Part shown: piece after piece, positions 38,641 through 51,559 of the stretch
Layout of the letters: each line of letters opens with the position of its first letter
Numbering within the stretch: position 1 is the first letter of the stretch
Source: Saccopteryx bilineata
Lineage: Eukaryota > Chordata > Mammalia > Chiroptera > Emballonuridae
DNA: 64,000 nucleotides
Direction: 5' to 3'
NCBI RefSeq assembly: GCF_036850765.1
Contig: NC_089494.1
Coordinates: forward strand, 54,019,809-54,083,808
The notes under the pieces: model-generated
What the model was told of the DNA's origin: nothing
What the model saw: only the letters and a program-made list of their open reading frames with translations
Databases searched by the model: none
Program-made: the position numbers and the translations under genes

Positions 38641-39539
38641 AAAGGAAAAAGGAAAAAAAGTGAGAGAGAGAGAGAGTCAAGGCAAAATAGATTAAAATGA
38701 TGAAATAGCCCTTATTAAAGGTACAGATTAATTCTTGGCCTCAAGGAATCTCAGTAGTGGGACGAACTTTAAGAGCCATGTAAATTAACCCCTCCCTCCC
38801 TAACCCCGATGCTAAACTGTAGTTGACTCTTACTTAGAGATCAAGGACAACACTAGTCCTTAAACTCTCAAATAGCTGTTCTGCTAAATCCATACATTTG
38901 AGAGTCCACAGATCTGGTACAATAACATGATTCTCACCTATGTTGGTCTTTCATTGGTCACTGTCAACAAAGCTCTTGAAATAAACATAGCATATGAAAT
39001 CACCTTCACTAAGGCCTTTAATGCTAGTGAATAAGCTAAGAGCAACCTTTACTTTCTGTGTAGGTTGCTTCTATCTTATACTTTCCACACGGCAATCCTA
39101 GTGTAACTCTTCCAAACACAGTTTCTTTAATTACTGTTAATTCATTTCTAATTAATGTCTGCTAGGCAAAAATCCCACCCAGGCATCAGCTTGTGAAATT
39201 ACATTGACGAACCACTTTCTGCCATGTCTGAATGCCTTACTTGATTTCTTACCCTGCATCAGAACCATCTTCTCAGGACCTGCTGTGTCCTTCCGTGAGC
39301 CTCACAGCGAAGCCCCCCACCTCGGCAAATGCTCAGCTTCCTCCCACCCACCCCCACCCACTGGCTCTTGCCTGCGCCTCAGAGTGGCGCCCCTGCAGGC
39401 GATCCCACAGGGCTCCTACTTGACAAAGCAACTTGGTGTCAAGTATACTACTAGGAGGGATAAAGGTTTCAAAGTGCCGAGGCCTGTCTGCCCTCTCTTC
39501 CCACGCAGAGGCTGGGAAAGGTAACCTGGTAACCTGACA

Positions 39540-39665
39540 TTCCCAGGAGACATGACGCACGTGTCACACGGTTGCCGGGATCGCCGCCTCACGTCAGAGC
39601 TGGCTTTGTGCTGGGGTTTCGGGCGGAGCCCTATGGCCTCAGCCTTTTTCCTGCACATCCTGAGC
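39540..39665. promoter_or_regulatory. Candidate regulatory element with CACGTG and CRE-like sites
   Basis: A short CpG-richer island (about ten CpGs in ~125 bp) sits in CpG-poor DNA. It holds a TGACG half-site beside a CACGTG E-box (39558-39563), and an ACGTCA site (39591-39596). No TATA box or linked exon is visible. It could be an enhancer, an orphan promoter, or a chance GC pocket. Confidence 0.35.
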
Positions 39666-40420
39666 ATGCTGTAACCATAGAGGGGCCGCTAGTCCTTGGA
39701 AACAGCAGAGGTCACTAATGAAAGGAGCTTGACTGTCAATGACTCTAATCTTTAATAGCTTTCAAGGGGCTTGGCCCTCTCATTCGTCTTTGTCGCGCTG
39801 GCTGTGGAGGCTAATGCTGCTATTCTTTTCATAACAACGTCAAGGCCTTGCTTGTTGCCTTGCTTGTTGCCGTTTCCTTTTGATCAGCCCCATTTGGTAC
39901 ACGCAGAACTTTTGCCTTTGTCTCAAAGCCTCAGGTTGTTCAAACCAATGTCTGTACAAGAGAACAGGGCACACAATTTTAGCCACTAAAGGCATAGAAA
40001 TAGATGATTATATGTCTATTTCTATGCATATTTTCAGGGTTCTCCCCACTCTACAGATTTCTGCAGAAGAGCTACCCATTATCTTTTAAGCTCTTCATGA
40101 CTTTAATGAAGGACTAATATTCCCCATGCCCTTTTATCAGCTGTCACCCTCCAAGTTAGGAAGCAAATTATTCAAAGCTAGATTTCTAAACTGAAGGAAA
40201 TTGTCTTGATTTTAGACCTTGATGCACATACAATAAAGAACAGCTGAAGAAAGTTGAAAGAATTTTACTTTAAATGTCATCCTTTAAAAGTTTCCTTCAT
40301 AATATTTTTCCTCTCTCAACCTTGTCCTACATTGTCTTATAAATACCAGGTTAAATGCTTGTTTGCCTAGAAAAGCCTGTAATCTACTTCATGATCTTCT
40401 GAAAGGCCATACTAAAACCC
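39666..40420. other. No gene seen
   Basis: Unassigned, repeat-poor sequence. It contains a short direct repeat 'ccttgcttgttgccttgcttgttgcc'-like at about 39845-39871. Confidence 0.45.
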
Positions 40421-40572
40421 TAACCTCTATGGGGCCTCAACACTGTCCTTCACCATCCAGTCCATGCAGAATAGAACAGTCTTTGAGAGCATAGCCTAAC
40501 CTCTCTGGGGCCTCAACACTGTCCTTCACCATCCAGTCCATGCAGAATAGAACAGTCTTTGAGAGCATAGCC
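40421..40572. repeat. 76-bp tandem duplication
   Basis: Two adjacent 76-bp copies (40421-40496 and 40497-40572) differ at one base near position 9 of the unit. The near identity suggests a recent event. Confidence 0.95.
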
Positions 40573-41269
40573 AAATTGAAAACAGGGAAAGGGGCTACCT
40601 TGCTCCACCTACATTAGGCAAACAAGATCTGGGTGTAGCGCTTTTTTTTTCTTTTCTTGATCATTTGCATAATTGCAGTACTCTCCAGATTCACTTTGCC
40701 AGTGAAGACTTGGCTGCTAGCCCTGTAAATTGCTTTTATATAAATCTGGAAGTCAAGAAATAAAGCATGTTGTTCTGATTAGCCTAAAATCCAGACTAAT
40801 GCACTGTTGGACCAAAAGAGGACTTTCTAAAGACAAATAAAATCAGTGCCTACTACATACTTTAATATCTGATCCCTAAAGAAGAGTTTGATTGACTGTC
40901 CTCCTTCTAGCTGAGATAGAAATGAAGCCTTAACATTCTCATTCAAGGTCATTGGCTGTGGTAGTTGCAAAACAGACTGTGGTGGGGCAGGTGGTGAAAG
41001 AAGAGGAGAACAAAGCTTCATTACTATTACCCAATTGGCCCCTGCCCACCAACTGGAGGTCAGGAGAGTACAGAGAGGCAAAACTAACGTCTACGAGGGA
41101 AAAAAGAGAAGTGTGTTTATTGGCTGAGGAACACACACTCTGTTGTATGTCGGTGATTGCTCAATTTGTTTACATGGGAACTCATTTCAGCTGCCACTCT
41201 TTGTTCTTTAGAGAAGACAGACTGTCCAGCAGAGCAAATCTTTGTTTCTTATGAGCTCATCTGCTCCTG

Positions 41270-41420
41270 CCATCTTGCGCCACACCTGTAATTATAATTA
41301 TGGCGCACTGCTTGGGATGCTTTAATTGTTTCTAGTGAAACCAATTGTGAATTCACCAACTTACTTAGCGAAGAGAGAATGCCTGAGTTGATAGAATCAG
41401 TGTTATTGATCCCTTTCATA
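41270..41420. promoter_or_regulatory. Candidate conserved regulatory element with a double dyad
   Basis: TGCGCCA (41276-41282) and TGGCGCA (41301-41307) are perfect inverted 7-mers flanking the palindrome TAATTATAATTA (41289-41300), which contains paired homeodomain-type TAAT cores. Further TTAATTG and CAATTGTGAATT motifs follow. Such clustering is common in developmental enhancers, and conservation is not shown here. Confidence 0.35.
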
Positions 41421-42440
41421 GGTTATTCTGTCTGTGTTTAGCCTTCTATTGAGATGCAGGGAATAAACATTTTTCAGTAATATGGAGGCATTTTTGCATT
41501 TTCAAGGGAACTGTGATGTTAAAGTAACTGGGGCACTCTGAACAAGCACAATAAAGTGAGGCTTTCTGAAGAAAACAGCTGACACCAAGAGATAAAGGAA
41601 TCAGTGAAGTCTCACCAAGTATTACATCAATGAAAGAGAAAGAATCTAGATAGCATCGCTTATGTAAACTCCTAAGAGATGGTAAATCATCACATATTGA
41701 CTTTATTTTGACTACATCTTTCTTAAAATATGGGTATAAGTTTCAAAACTAACAGAAGCAGTGTGTTGCTAAAATATTCTGTATTATGAATAGTCCACTA
41801 TCAAGTTGGAGCAGCCTGATGATTTTACAAATTCACTGTTCTTTAGATGAAAACAATTTCACACAGAACTTTTTTGTTTCAATTAGACTGAGACTTAAGG
41901 ACATGCAGGCCTTGTTTTAAAGTAACAGAGTTCCTTTTTCTCTTTTTTCTGAAGAGGCTTTGTTTCTCTTTGATATAATGTTCTTTCTAAGATACTTGAT
42001 AAGGAAAGGAATCTGTGATTACCCGGTATATATACAGTTTGCAGTTATAACCTCCTTTTTCCCCCCACCTCAAAATAGGAGGAGTAAGATTTTTCTTAAT
42101 CCATGTAAAGCAGATAAGACTTTTTTTTATCCTTTACAAGGTTTCATTTCTAAAATATGAGCCCAAATATTACAAGCTTCAATTGGTCTATTGTATTTCA
42201 GTCAGACAAAGAATTTAGTCAGCTGCAGTGGCATTTCAGCCTTTTAATCCTGTTGCAAATTACTGGATATACCATGAGATTTTTCTCTGGTGTATCAAAT
42301 AAAATTCAACTTGGGAAAATAGAAGAAACAAAGCCAAGGACAAGGATAATGAATTTAACAGTAGGGCCATATTCATCTTATAAATTTAGATAAAGTGAGT
42401 GTGCTTGAAAAAATATATATTCATGAAAGCTGCTTTTAAA

Positions 42441-42599
42441 AAATCATTTTAGAGAGGAGAGAGAGAGAGAGGGAAAGGGGGAAGGAGCAGGAAGCATCAA
42501 CTCCCATATGTGCTGTGACCAGACAAGTTCGGGGTTTTGAACCAGTGACCTCAGCATTCCAGGTCGATGCTTTATCTACTGCACCACCACAGGTCAGGC
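42441..42599 (-). mobile_element. SINE family B
   Basis: Reverse copy with a GA-rich body and the head ending ccaccacaggtcaggc. Imperfect target duplications (aaagctgcttttaaa and aaagctgctttttaa) flank it. Confidence 0.92.
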
Positions 42600-42689
42600 C
42601 AAAAGCTGCTTTTTAATAAGGAAGAATCCCAGAATTGTATAATTAGTAACAAACATTGCCTCACACAGAGGCCCTCCCGTGTGTTTCCT

Positions 42690-42852
42690 GGGTGCGTAGC
42701 ATCAACATGACTTGGGAACTTATTAGAAATCACAGTTTGGGGTCACACTGAAGACCTACCCTTTCGGAAACTCAAAGGCTGGGGTCCTGTTATTTTAACA
42801 AGCCTGACGAATAATTTTATTGCCCACTCAAGTTCGAGAACACTGGCTTACA
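42690..42852 (+). mobile_element. MER5A-like hAT-Charlie fragment
   Basis: The sequence follows MER5A: 'gacttgggaacttattag', 'aaatcacagtttggggtc', 'ttttaacaagcctgacga' and 'cactcaagttcgagaacac'. It is an old non-autonomous DNA transposon of placental mammals. Confidence 0.75.
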
Positions 42853-42879
42853 GGAGTACAAAAGCCTCCTATTTATCTA

Positions 42880-43665
42880 ACCTGCTTGCTTCCCAGGTTG
42901 CTTCTCACAAATTATTCTCCACACTGTCTCCAGAATGCCCTTGAAAAATACTGATCTAATTATGCCACCCTCTTCCTTAAAACTTTGGCTCAGCTCCCAA
43001 GGCTGTTGGGTCTGGATAGTCATGGTATTCAAACTTCCCCACCCACTGGTCCCTGGCGAGTACTGCAGCTCCATTCCTCCCCACTTCTCCTGATCTTTCC
43101 ATTGCCCCCCCACCACCACCACCACCATCACCATCACCAGCCACCTGCCAGTCCACATGCAGCCAAAGGTGCACATATTCACAGCCTGCACACCCACATG
43201 CCTCCAGCCATTCTGAGCTCCCTACAGTTCTATAGGCATGCTACTGTCTCCATCTCATCCTTTGGCTCTGTTCATTGTTCCTACCTCCTAAAGTGCCCTT
43301 TCCCCTGGCTTCCCTCCCACTTTTTCCCACCTCTTTTGATCTGGATAACTTGTTCTCATCCTCCCAGGACTCATGTCAGTTCTCACGCATCTCCAGGAAG
43401 CTCCCTGAACACTCCACCCATGCTAAGTGCTGTCACAAAATATTCTGTACACTTCCATCATTGCACTCACCACCCAGAATTACAAAACTACAAGAATATT
43501 TTTATCTTTTTTTCTCCCCTAACTGAACTAGAAGCTTCTAGATGAAAATGAATATCTCTTACAGTTTTGATATCCCAACATCTAGCATGGGGCTCAACTC
43601 ATAATAAGCATTTAATAAATCTACATTGAATGAATGAATGGATGGATGAATGAGTGAGTGAATGA
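42880..43665 (+). mobile_element. L2 LINE 3' end
   Basis: The L2 3' half ends in the typical 'ctagcatggggctcaac', 'gcatttaataaatctac' and a (TGAA)n-like tail (about 43625-43670). A (CAC)n-rich patch at about 43108-43140 is internal low-complexity sequence and produces a His-rich chance frame. Confidence 0.85.
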
Positions 43666-44094
43666 ATGAATTTCTTGCTACTACAATGAACAAATTGGGC
43701 CCCGGGAGAAGAATGTGTCCTGTCAAATCTACTTTGTAGGGATTAACACACTAATCCCCTGTTGCTCATTCCTGTGTTCTTGCTATTAAATTATAATACT
43801 TTTTAGACCCAAGGAAAAATTCACCCCCATTGTATTGTATACCAGCTGTTCTACTCTAGAAAGAGAAGTGGGATTAAGTAGCTTTTTAATAATTTGCTAT
43901 TGCTTTTGTGATGAGATATCCTAGGAAAGGTGATACCAGGACAGAGTGATATATCACCTCCCAAAACCACTGGCACACACAGGCCATCTACTGGCTGCAT
44001 GATACAGGGTTCCTCAGAGCTTAGCCAGATGCCAGGGCTCTATTGGTTTAAAAGATCTAATGAGGTAGCTAAACCAGAAAGTTCACCTCCCATA

Positions 44095-44300
44095 GTGAGA
44101 ATGTGGGCTATGAGCTCAGATGAGTGGCTCAAATTTTGTTTCCACCCTGTGCATGTGACTGTGACATGTCAGTTCCTTCATCAGCAAAATCTGGGAGAAG
44201 GTGCTTCTTAGCTCAAGGCACTGGTGTGGAGACAGAGAAAGGTGAGCATTCAAAAGCATTAATCACTCTGGCAAATAGAAAGTGCTTAATAAACATAAGC
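44095..44300 (+). mobile_element. MIR SINE fragment
   Basis: The segments 'gtgactgtgacatgtcagtt', 'ccttcatcagcaaaatctgg' and 'gcaaatagaaagtgcttaat' follow MIR. Confidence 0.6.
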
Positions 44301-44523
44301 AAAATTAAAACTAATAAGTTACTGAAAAATTTAGCAGCCAATTTCAGTTAAGATCAGCTATACAAAAAAGTTAAAAGGCAAGTTAATGTCTACTTTAGGC
44401 TAAGATTTCATGAAGGGCATTGTTTATCACATGTGTTGTTTTGAAAATTTTAATCTAGCAACAGAGATAGTATGATAAAGTTTATATCCAAAAAGTTTAA
44501 CATTAACATAGTGGCATTTTATT

Positions 44524-45425
44524 TTTTCCAACTTTATTGAGGTATAATTGAAAAATAAAATTAAAATGTTTAATTTTAGATATTTAAAGTGTACATGATG
44601 GTGATTTAATATACATATACATTGTTAAAGGCTTCCCACCATCTAGTTAACACATCCATTACCCCTCATATTTATTTTTGTGTGTGTGTGAGAACATTTA
44701 AGTAATATTCTCTTAGCAAATTTCAATTATGCAATGCAGTGTTATCAACTATAGTTACATTATGTTATATTAGATCCTCTGACCATTTTTGTCTTTAAAA
44801 CATTTTTTTTTCAAATTTTATTTACTTTTTTGTGAGAAAAATAAACAGGAGCAGACAGACAGGAAGGAAGAGAAGTGAGAAACATCAATTCATAGTTGCC
44901 ACACCTTAGTTGTTCATTGATTGCTTTCTCATATGTGCCTTGATTGGGGGTGGGAGTGGCTCCAGCCAAGCCAGTGACCTTGCTCAAACCAGTGACCTTG
45001 GGTTAAAGTCAGCAGCCTTGGACTTCAAGCCAGTGACCTTTGGGCTCAAGCCAGTAACCGTGGGGTCATGTCTATGATCCCACACTCATGCCGGCAACAC
45101 CATGCCCAAGCTAGATGAGCCCATGCTTAAGCCAGTAATCTTGGGGTTTCAAACCTGGGTGCTCAGCATTCCAGGCCAATACTTTATCCACTGCATCACT
45201 TTCTGGTCAGGCTGACCATTTTCGTCTTACAGCTGAAAGTTTGTACCCTTTAATCAACCTCTCCATCTCCCCTCTCTCACCCCCCCCCCAACCCAGTCCC
45301 TGGCAACTTTTCTACTCTTTTTTAAGATTTCACATATTAGTGATCCCATGTAGTATTTGTCTTTGTCTGGCTTATTTTACTTAATATAATGCCCTCATAG
45401 GACGCTTCAGTGTAAATTGTTTGTT
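44524..45425 (-). mobile_element. Old L1 3' end, reverse, with SINE insertion
   Basis: The reversed L1M 3' UTR is clear: 'actttattgaggtataattg', 'ctcttagcaaatttcaatta', then after the SINE 'ctgaaagtttgtacccttta', 'tccctggcaactttt' and 'tggcttattttacttaat'. Confidence 0.85.
44803..45211 (-). mobile_element. SINE family C, reverse, long form
   Basis: Reverse copy with many 'aagccagtgacctt' phrases in its body and the head at the right end. Target duplications (tgaccatttttgtctt on the left, tgaccattttcgtctt on the right) show insertion into the old L1. Confidence 0.93.
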
Positions 45426-46169
45426 AAGGGGAAAACATTTGGACATTTAAATTTTTTCTCTTTTCTTCCTTTGCAAAGATTTGAGCACACTATTACCATG
45501 ATAGATTTAAAATAACCAAAGGATTTTTTTTTCCATATACAAGTGCTATGCACAAGTTCAAGTGTGAATGAATATGGCAGACTTTTTCAACTAAGATTTG
45601 TACTCTTTCTCCTTATTGAGTCATGGTCAGTCTATAATCTTCCTCTGCGCCCTTCAGAGTGATCCAAGCATTAAGCCTCTCTTGAATCCAGTGAGAGTAC
45701 TATGCTGAGCTGAGCTTCATGGGCAGAGTGAGAAAAGAGACGGCTCTACAATGAAGAATGGAGTTTTCAATTGCCCTTAGATGATGATATTAAGGATGTT
45801 ACAAAAAAAAAAAAAAGTGTATTCAATGAACTAGGCCCATAAGTATGGGTCTCAATTGGGCCTTCTATACAAAGGTCCTTGTTAGAGATTAACTGCTTTT
45901 TTAATTCTCCAGTGACTTCTAGAAGATAGTGCATACTAGGCTTGAGAATGGTCAGAAAACCCACTGTTTTCATTAAGATCTTAATGTTGGTTTTAGTAGA
46001 GATATGATCACTGCTCCAAACTTCTTTCTAATAATGAAAAGATGGTCAATTTTATTAGAAAAATGGTCAAATATTTCTTGACTGTGCCTTCATGCTTGAT
46101 GCTATACTCAGGCTGAGACAGAAATTAGTTAAATACATACTCTTTATCAAGTTTTTATTTTAAAACATG

Positions 46170-46290
46170 AAAACCTGGCTCTAGCACTTATTAGCTGGGA
46201 GAAGTTAACTTTCCAAGCCTCAGCTTCCTGGTCTGTAGAATGGAGGTCTATAAAATTGTACATCTTACTTAGGGTCTGAGCATTAAATAA
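46170..46290 (+). mobile_element. MIR SINE fragment
   Basis: The phrases 'cctggctctagcacttatta', 'gctgggagaagttaacttt' and 'cctcagcttcctggtctgta' follow MIR. Confidence 0.75.
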
Positions 46291-46305
46291 AAACATGTCT
46301 GTGGA

Positions 46306-46493
46306 ACCTGACCTGTGGTGGCACAGTGGATAAAGCGTCGACCTGGAAATGCTGAGGTCGCCGGTTCGAAACCCTGCGCTTGCCTGGTCAAGGCATATAT
46401 GGGAGTTGATGCTTCCAGCTCCTCCCCCCTTCTCTCTTTCTGTCTCTCCTCTCCGTCTCTCCCTCTCCTCTCTAAAATGAATTAAAAAAAATT
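46306..46493 (+). mobile_element. SINE family B, forward
   Basis: The head CCTGACCTGTGGTGGCACAG, B box GGTTCGAAACC, pyrimidine-rich body and A-rich tail are readable. Target duplications aaaaacatgtctgtgga and aaaaacatctctgtgga lie at about 46289-46305 and 46494-46510. Confidence 0.95.
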
Positions 46494-46677
46494 AAAAACA
46501 TCTCTGTGGAGAAGAAAACACAGTACCTAGCTCACTGGGCTCAGTAAACAGCAGCTATTATAATCCAAACCCAGTATAACAAGTCCATCATCAAAGGGTA
46601 TTTTGTGGAAAAATCTGATGGTTCCCATGATTCCATTAACTATTGAAGCCCTCAAATAGTTAAAAATGTGGACACAG

Positions 46678-47050
46678 GCCCTGGCCGGTTGGCTCAGTGG
46701 TAGAGCGTCGGCCTGGCGTGCAGGAGTCCCGGGTTCGATTCCCGGCCAGGGCACACAGGAGTAGCGCCCATCTGCTTCTCCACCCCTCCCCCTCTCCTTC
46801 CTCTCTGTCTCTCTCTTCCCCTCCCACAGCCAAGGCTCCATTGGAGCAAGGTTTGCCCGGGCGCTGAGGATGGCTCTGTGGCCTCTGCCTCAGGCGCTAG
46901 AATGGCTCTGATTGCGGTAGAGCGACACCCCAAGATGGGCAGAGCATCGCCCCCTGGTGGGCATGCCGGGTGGATCCCGGTTGGGCGCATGCGGGAGTCT
47001 GTCTGACTGCCTCCCCGTTTCCAACTTCGGAAAAATACAAAAAAAAAAAA
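46678..47050 (+). mobile_element. SINE family A, forward, young-looking
   Basis: This is a complete copy with intact A and B boxes and a poly-A tail. Target duplications (a)aaatgtggacacag lie at 46662-46677 and 47051-47064. Confidence 0.95.
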
Positions 47051-47064
47051 AAATGTGGACACAG

Positions 47065-50000
47065 ATTCACATGCACACCCTCAACTATCCTTATTAAAAC
47101 TCCATGGAAGCTCAGAGAAATAAGCTGTCATTCTGAGTGCTGTAGTTGTCCTCCTCCAGGAAGTCCTATGACACATTTTAGAGACAAACATGTCTACACT
47201 CATGTGACATGGAGCAACAGTGAAACTCTATGAAACATATTCAGCCCTTGAGAGAAAAATGACTGAAAATCCCTGTCTGCGCTTTTTCTCTTCTTTCACT
47301 TGGCCCTCCATCTCTCCATCTCCTGGTTTTTGACTTTCTGTGCTTTTTTTCCTCTACTGCATACCTGATGCTGCTCACCACTCTCTCCAGATGTGACTTT
47401 TTGTCAGAGTAAAGATAAAGAAGGTTTAATTCAGCTCTTGGTGGAATAGTAGCTTCCAGGGGACTGTTTAGAATAAAATCATAACGTAAAGGTGAAATTA
47501 TTAAAGTCTCTGAAATAATGAAGGATAATAACAGATTAAAACAGATCTGTTTATTCTGTCCTGAAATTTGAGAATTGATGAGTTTTCTTGGTCCGGAAGG
47601 AGATAGGCTTAGTAGATAATAAACTTACACAACAAATTCTCCTGCAGTGTTGTACAGCTTGGAAATGAAAACCATTTAAGTGGGGATTGGATATGCTATG
47701 ACTGATTGGTCATATTAAATTAACCTTCTTTGGCCAATCCCCATGCTGTTCTCACAATCAAACTATAAACTACCTTGTCTTCAGAGCCATATTATTAGCT
47801 CTGGGAATACAGGGAGCCTGGAATTTCTTGTTTCATGCATCTCTTTGGAAAGATAAAATGTTGTGAGTTCAGAGTTATAGAGTGAAGATGTTAGTTCAGA
47901 TAGATCAATGAAAGGAGAGAGCATAAAGGCTGAGGTGTAATCTCAGTTATTGCCATCATTACTCTGTAGAAGGCATTCAGCTGTCTCATCCGTGTCAAAG
48001 GCTGCGTGCTTCACTTTCCACCTCTGAAAGTCATGGCTGATAGTTGTTGGACCACATTCTCTCAACAAAGGCCTTCGTTCTGTAATGTCGGGATGACTGC
48101 AAAATGACAGTGTACACAAAAGTAAGGAATCCAAGGTGTGACCTCTAATCAAGGTAACGCAGTTTCATAGTTAACATAGCCACAGGTAAATAAATACGTT
48201 TCACCTGTGAATTGTGGTGAATTTTTTTCTCTTATATACACATGCATTCAAATTCCCCAGGCCAAAGGAGAATCTCACCGTGCCTTTTATTCTTTAATCA
48301 CCACTTTAAAAACAATCACTTCTTATTTATAGGCTTAAAAACAAAACAAAACAAAAAACTAGAGTCAGTATTTAGGAAGTTAGATGAGGTACTGATCTTT
48401 TGTTTCCATTTTCTTTCCCTTGCCCTGCTGCACCAGACTAATATGTCATGAATAGACAGAAAAACTAGATTTAAAATTTAATAGATTACTAAATTTGGTT
48501 GCTATTTTAAATGGCATACATGTTTATCAAATCTCAGAAATTACTGTTTGTTAACTGTAATTTCCCCCTTAGGGAATATCAAATCTGACATGTATTCTTT
48601 TAACCACAAATGTCTTGAGATTTAGGCTTTTCCCTCAGAATAATTGTTTGAGTTTTATTGTTGTTGTTTGTTTGTTTGTTTGTTTGTTTGGTCAGGAGAG
48701 TTTGATTTGAAAGTGCAGAACAAACAGACCATCAAAAATACTTAGAGCTCCTTTACAAACCATGGATGAAGTAACCATGGCTTTTATTAGGTTTATTTGA
48801 TGGCTTTTCTCCAAAGAACTAAGATATCATTGTGACTATGTGCATTTGAAAGAAGAAAAATTGTGAGTTAAACAGATACTTCTTATCTTTTAGGAGTCAT
48901 AGAGGTAGAAGTGACTTCTTTTTTCCTTATATGTATTAAATTGAGACTACTGTAAAATCCCTTTTTATAAAGGTTCAAACATAATTGTAAACTCTTATAA
49001 GAGGAAGGAAAAAGAGATGGTCCTTCTCTCTCAGGAAAAAGCAACCCCTTCAAATGAAACATGAGCCATGCCTTGATCAACACATTAGCATTATATCCAG
49101 CAAGAAGGCCAAATAAGATAACAAGCTCAGAATGGCAACACCCCATTCTTGATTCCACACATTTTCCTGCCTTGAAAGCCTATATAACAGTATAAATCCA
49201 CCCCCAGGATATATTAAGGCTTTGAAGAGTTCCAGCTAGCCACTTTATAGGCTTATAAATTGAACTCAGCTCTTGAATTCAGGCTCATGGCACACAGCAC
49301 ACTTTTGTGTCTGGCTTGCAAATTTGATCGACACTTTTAAGTAAAACTTGAGAGGCAGGGAAAGAGAGTAGTGTTAAAAATAGCCATAATTTTTTTTTTA
49401 TCAGAGCCTAAATTCTAAATTAAAATATTTTTTTTCCAAATGCCTGGGGCAGTGAAACCAACAAAAAGCCTCCTCAGAAAAATGATGAGGTTCACAGTTT
49501 CCACAATTACATAACATCCAGCATATTAAAGAGCTCGTAAAGTTTCACCTTAAAGTTGGTGGGACATATGGAAGTCATTTCAGCAACAATATAAAGAAGC
49601 CAAAATGAACATCTTGTCTGAGGTCCCACAATTCCATTTAGGGGTTGTGCTGCCTGTTTTTGGATTCTTTTCCCCAAACTATTATAGTGTGATTTCAATT
49701 GTCTTATAAACCACTTTCCTAATACCTGTGTCTTACCTGCTTGCTGACCCATGGGTTCTATTCTGTGAGTGCCATATTTCTTATTGCTTCAAGATTGTAT
49801 TTTTGGTGTTAGTGCTACCCTAAGGAGAAGTGGAGCAGGTTTCTAAGCAGCAGCAGAACTAAATCTTACCAGTCCTGTTACATATGTCCTTCCTGGGTCA
49901 CAAGATGAAACCAGTGATTCCAATAAACTACAGACAAAATTGAAATCAAGCCAAACCAAACCCAAAGCCAATACACTTTTATGTTTTCATCACTAATAAG

Positions 50001-51555
50001 TTTAATGTGATGGGGCTAGACCTGATGCCTTGCCTTCTTTTTTCTACCAAAATGCTTTAGTGGGAACCTCCTGTTGGAATTTTTTTGTAGACTATATCTT
50101 GACCCCTTCAAAAAGTCTCAAAGGCTGGGAATTCCAGGCCCCTTAGGCAGGAGATAGGCAGCAGATGACCAAGGAGAAATATTTCAGAGTAGAGGGATCC
50201 TTGAAGATGTCAGCCTTCATATGTAATCATTTAAGTAATTCCTTATCCACCCATAGTTAAAACCATTGTCTAGTATTTTAGAAAACTGTGGGGGATAATA
50301 TCTGAACACAGATTTATTAAAGAAACAAAGTGACTGATTTGTCAAGGCTGAGACTAAAATGTGCCTCTGACGTTTTTTTAGAATTATGATCCTGGCCAGT
50401 GTCTGAAGACAGCCGTCTCTGGAGCTGTTGTGTCCACATTCCCCTCGCAGAGCTGAACAGGAAACAAATGCGTTCCCGGGCAGCAGAAGCAGCTCCCAGC
50501 ACTTCAGGCTGCTTCAATCCGAGCATTCCGAAAGGTCTGTTGGAAACTCAGTGGACTGCCAAGATGGAGAACAATTGGTTCTCAGATTATTTTATTTGAT
50601 GTAACATCATTAAAAAGAACGTATTCCGTCATTTCTCTTTGTTTTGTATTGATTCTTTCTTAACCCAACCCCCAAGGAGAAATAAATTTGAGTGTTTAAT
50701 AGCACTACTGAACTTAAGAACATAATATCTGAGGTTCTCTTTACAGCCTATGAAGTGTTGAACTAAATGGGTCTTGACCCTGTAAGGTTTTTCACAATGT
50801 TTCCATTGATAACCTAAAATATCAGCCACCAAAGTGAAAGTGGTAATGATGTCATTGGTGATTCTGTTTCCCCAGATCAGACACTCTAGCAAGGCGAGAG
50901 AAATCAAAGTGGCAACATTTTAGTGGAGGAAATGATTAGGACAGTAATAAGGAAACCATAAAAGGCATTTAGATGCTAGCTTCTGATGAGAAAGAAACAG
51001 AGAAAACCAGGCAAATTACACTGGCACTTTGCAAAGACAAACAAAAATTTGGCTGCATCTTTTGAGGAAGAGAATAATGCTCCTATATAAGGCAGAAATG
51101 CTAAAGAATGTACTAAAATGTGCCTCTGTGACTTAGCAGGAAAAAAAAGAAACCTAATATATCATATTCATTCTACAGTGTACAAATTTAAACTTGGGTA
51201 TTCTCCTCTTCATCAGCAATAAGATATAAGATGTACACGTAACCCAAAAAGTTTTCTTAAGTCAGAAACAGTCCTTATACCTATTTAAAATAGGTTTCAG
51301 AGTCTCAGACAGGTAGGGAGAGTTCCAGAAACACATATTTCTGAATACCTGAATTTCTTCTTATTTTCACCCTTAGATTCCTGAAGACAGGGTGAGGCAG
51401 TCTATAGTAATTTAACCAGAAGTTGGCAGAACATACCAAAAGCTATAAGGAGGGGCAACTTCAGAGATGCCCATGAGACCAGCACAGAAATTGTGCAACT
51501 CCCAAGAACAATAAGTACTTAGGACCCCAGGATTTGGGACAACTCTTCTTAACTT
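47065..51555. other. No gene seen
   Basis: About 4.5 kb that I cannot assign, apart from (TTTG)n at about 48663-48691 and (AAAAC)-type runs near 48340. None of the frames (for example 48883-49158, 49507-49752, 50629-50907) shows a family pattern. Confidence 0.5.
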
Positions 51556-51559
51556 GGCC

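Noticed and set aside
42985..43545. 186-codon plus-strand frame with a His run
   Set aside because: It lies in L2 sequence; the His run is the (CAC)n patch, and Pro/Ser/His richness reflects the C-rich strand.
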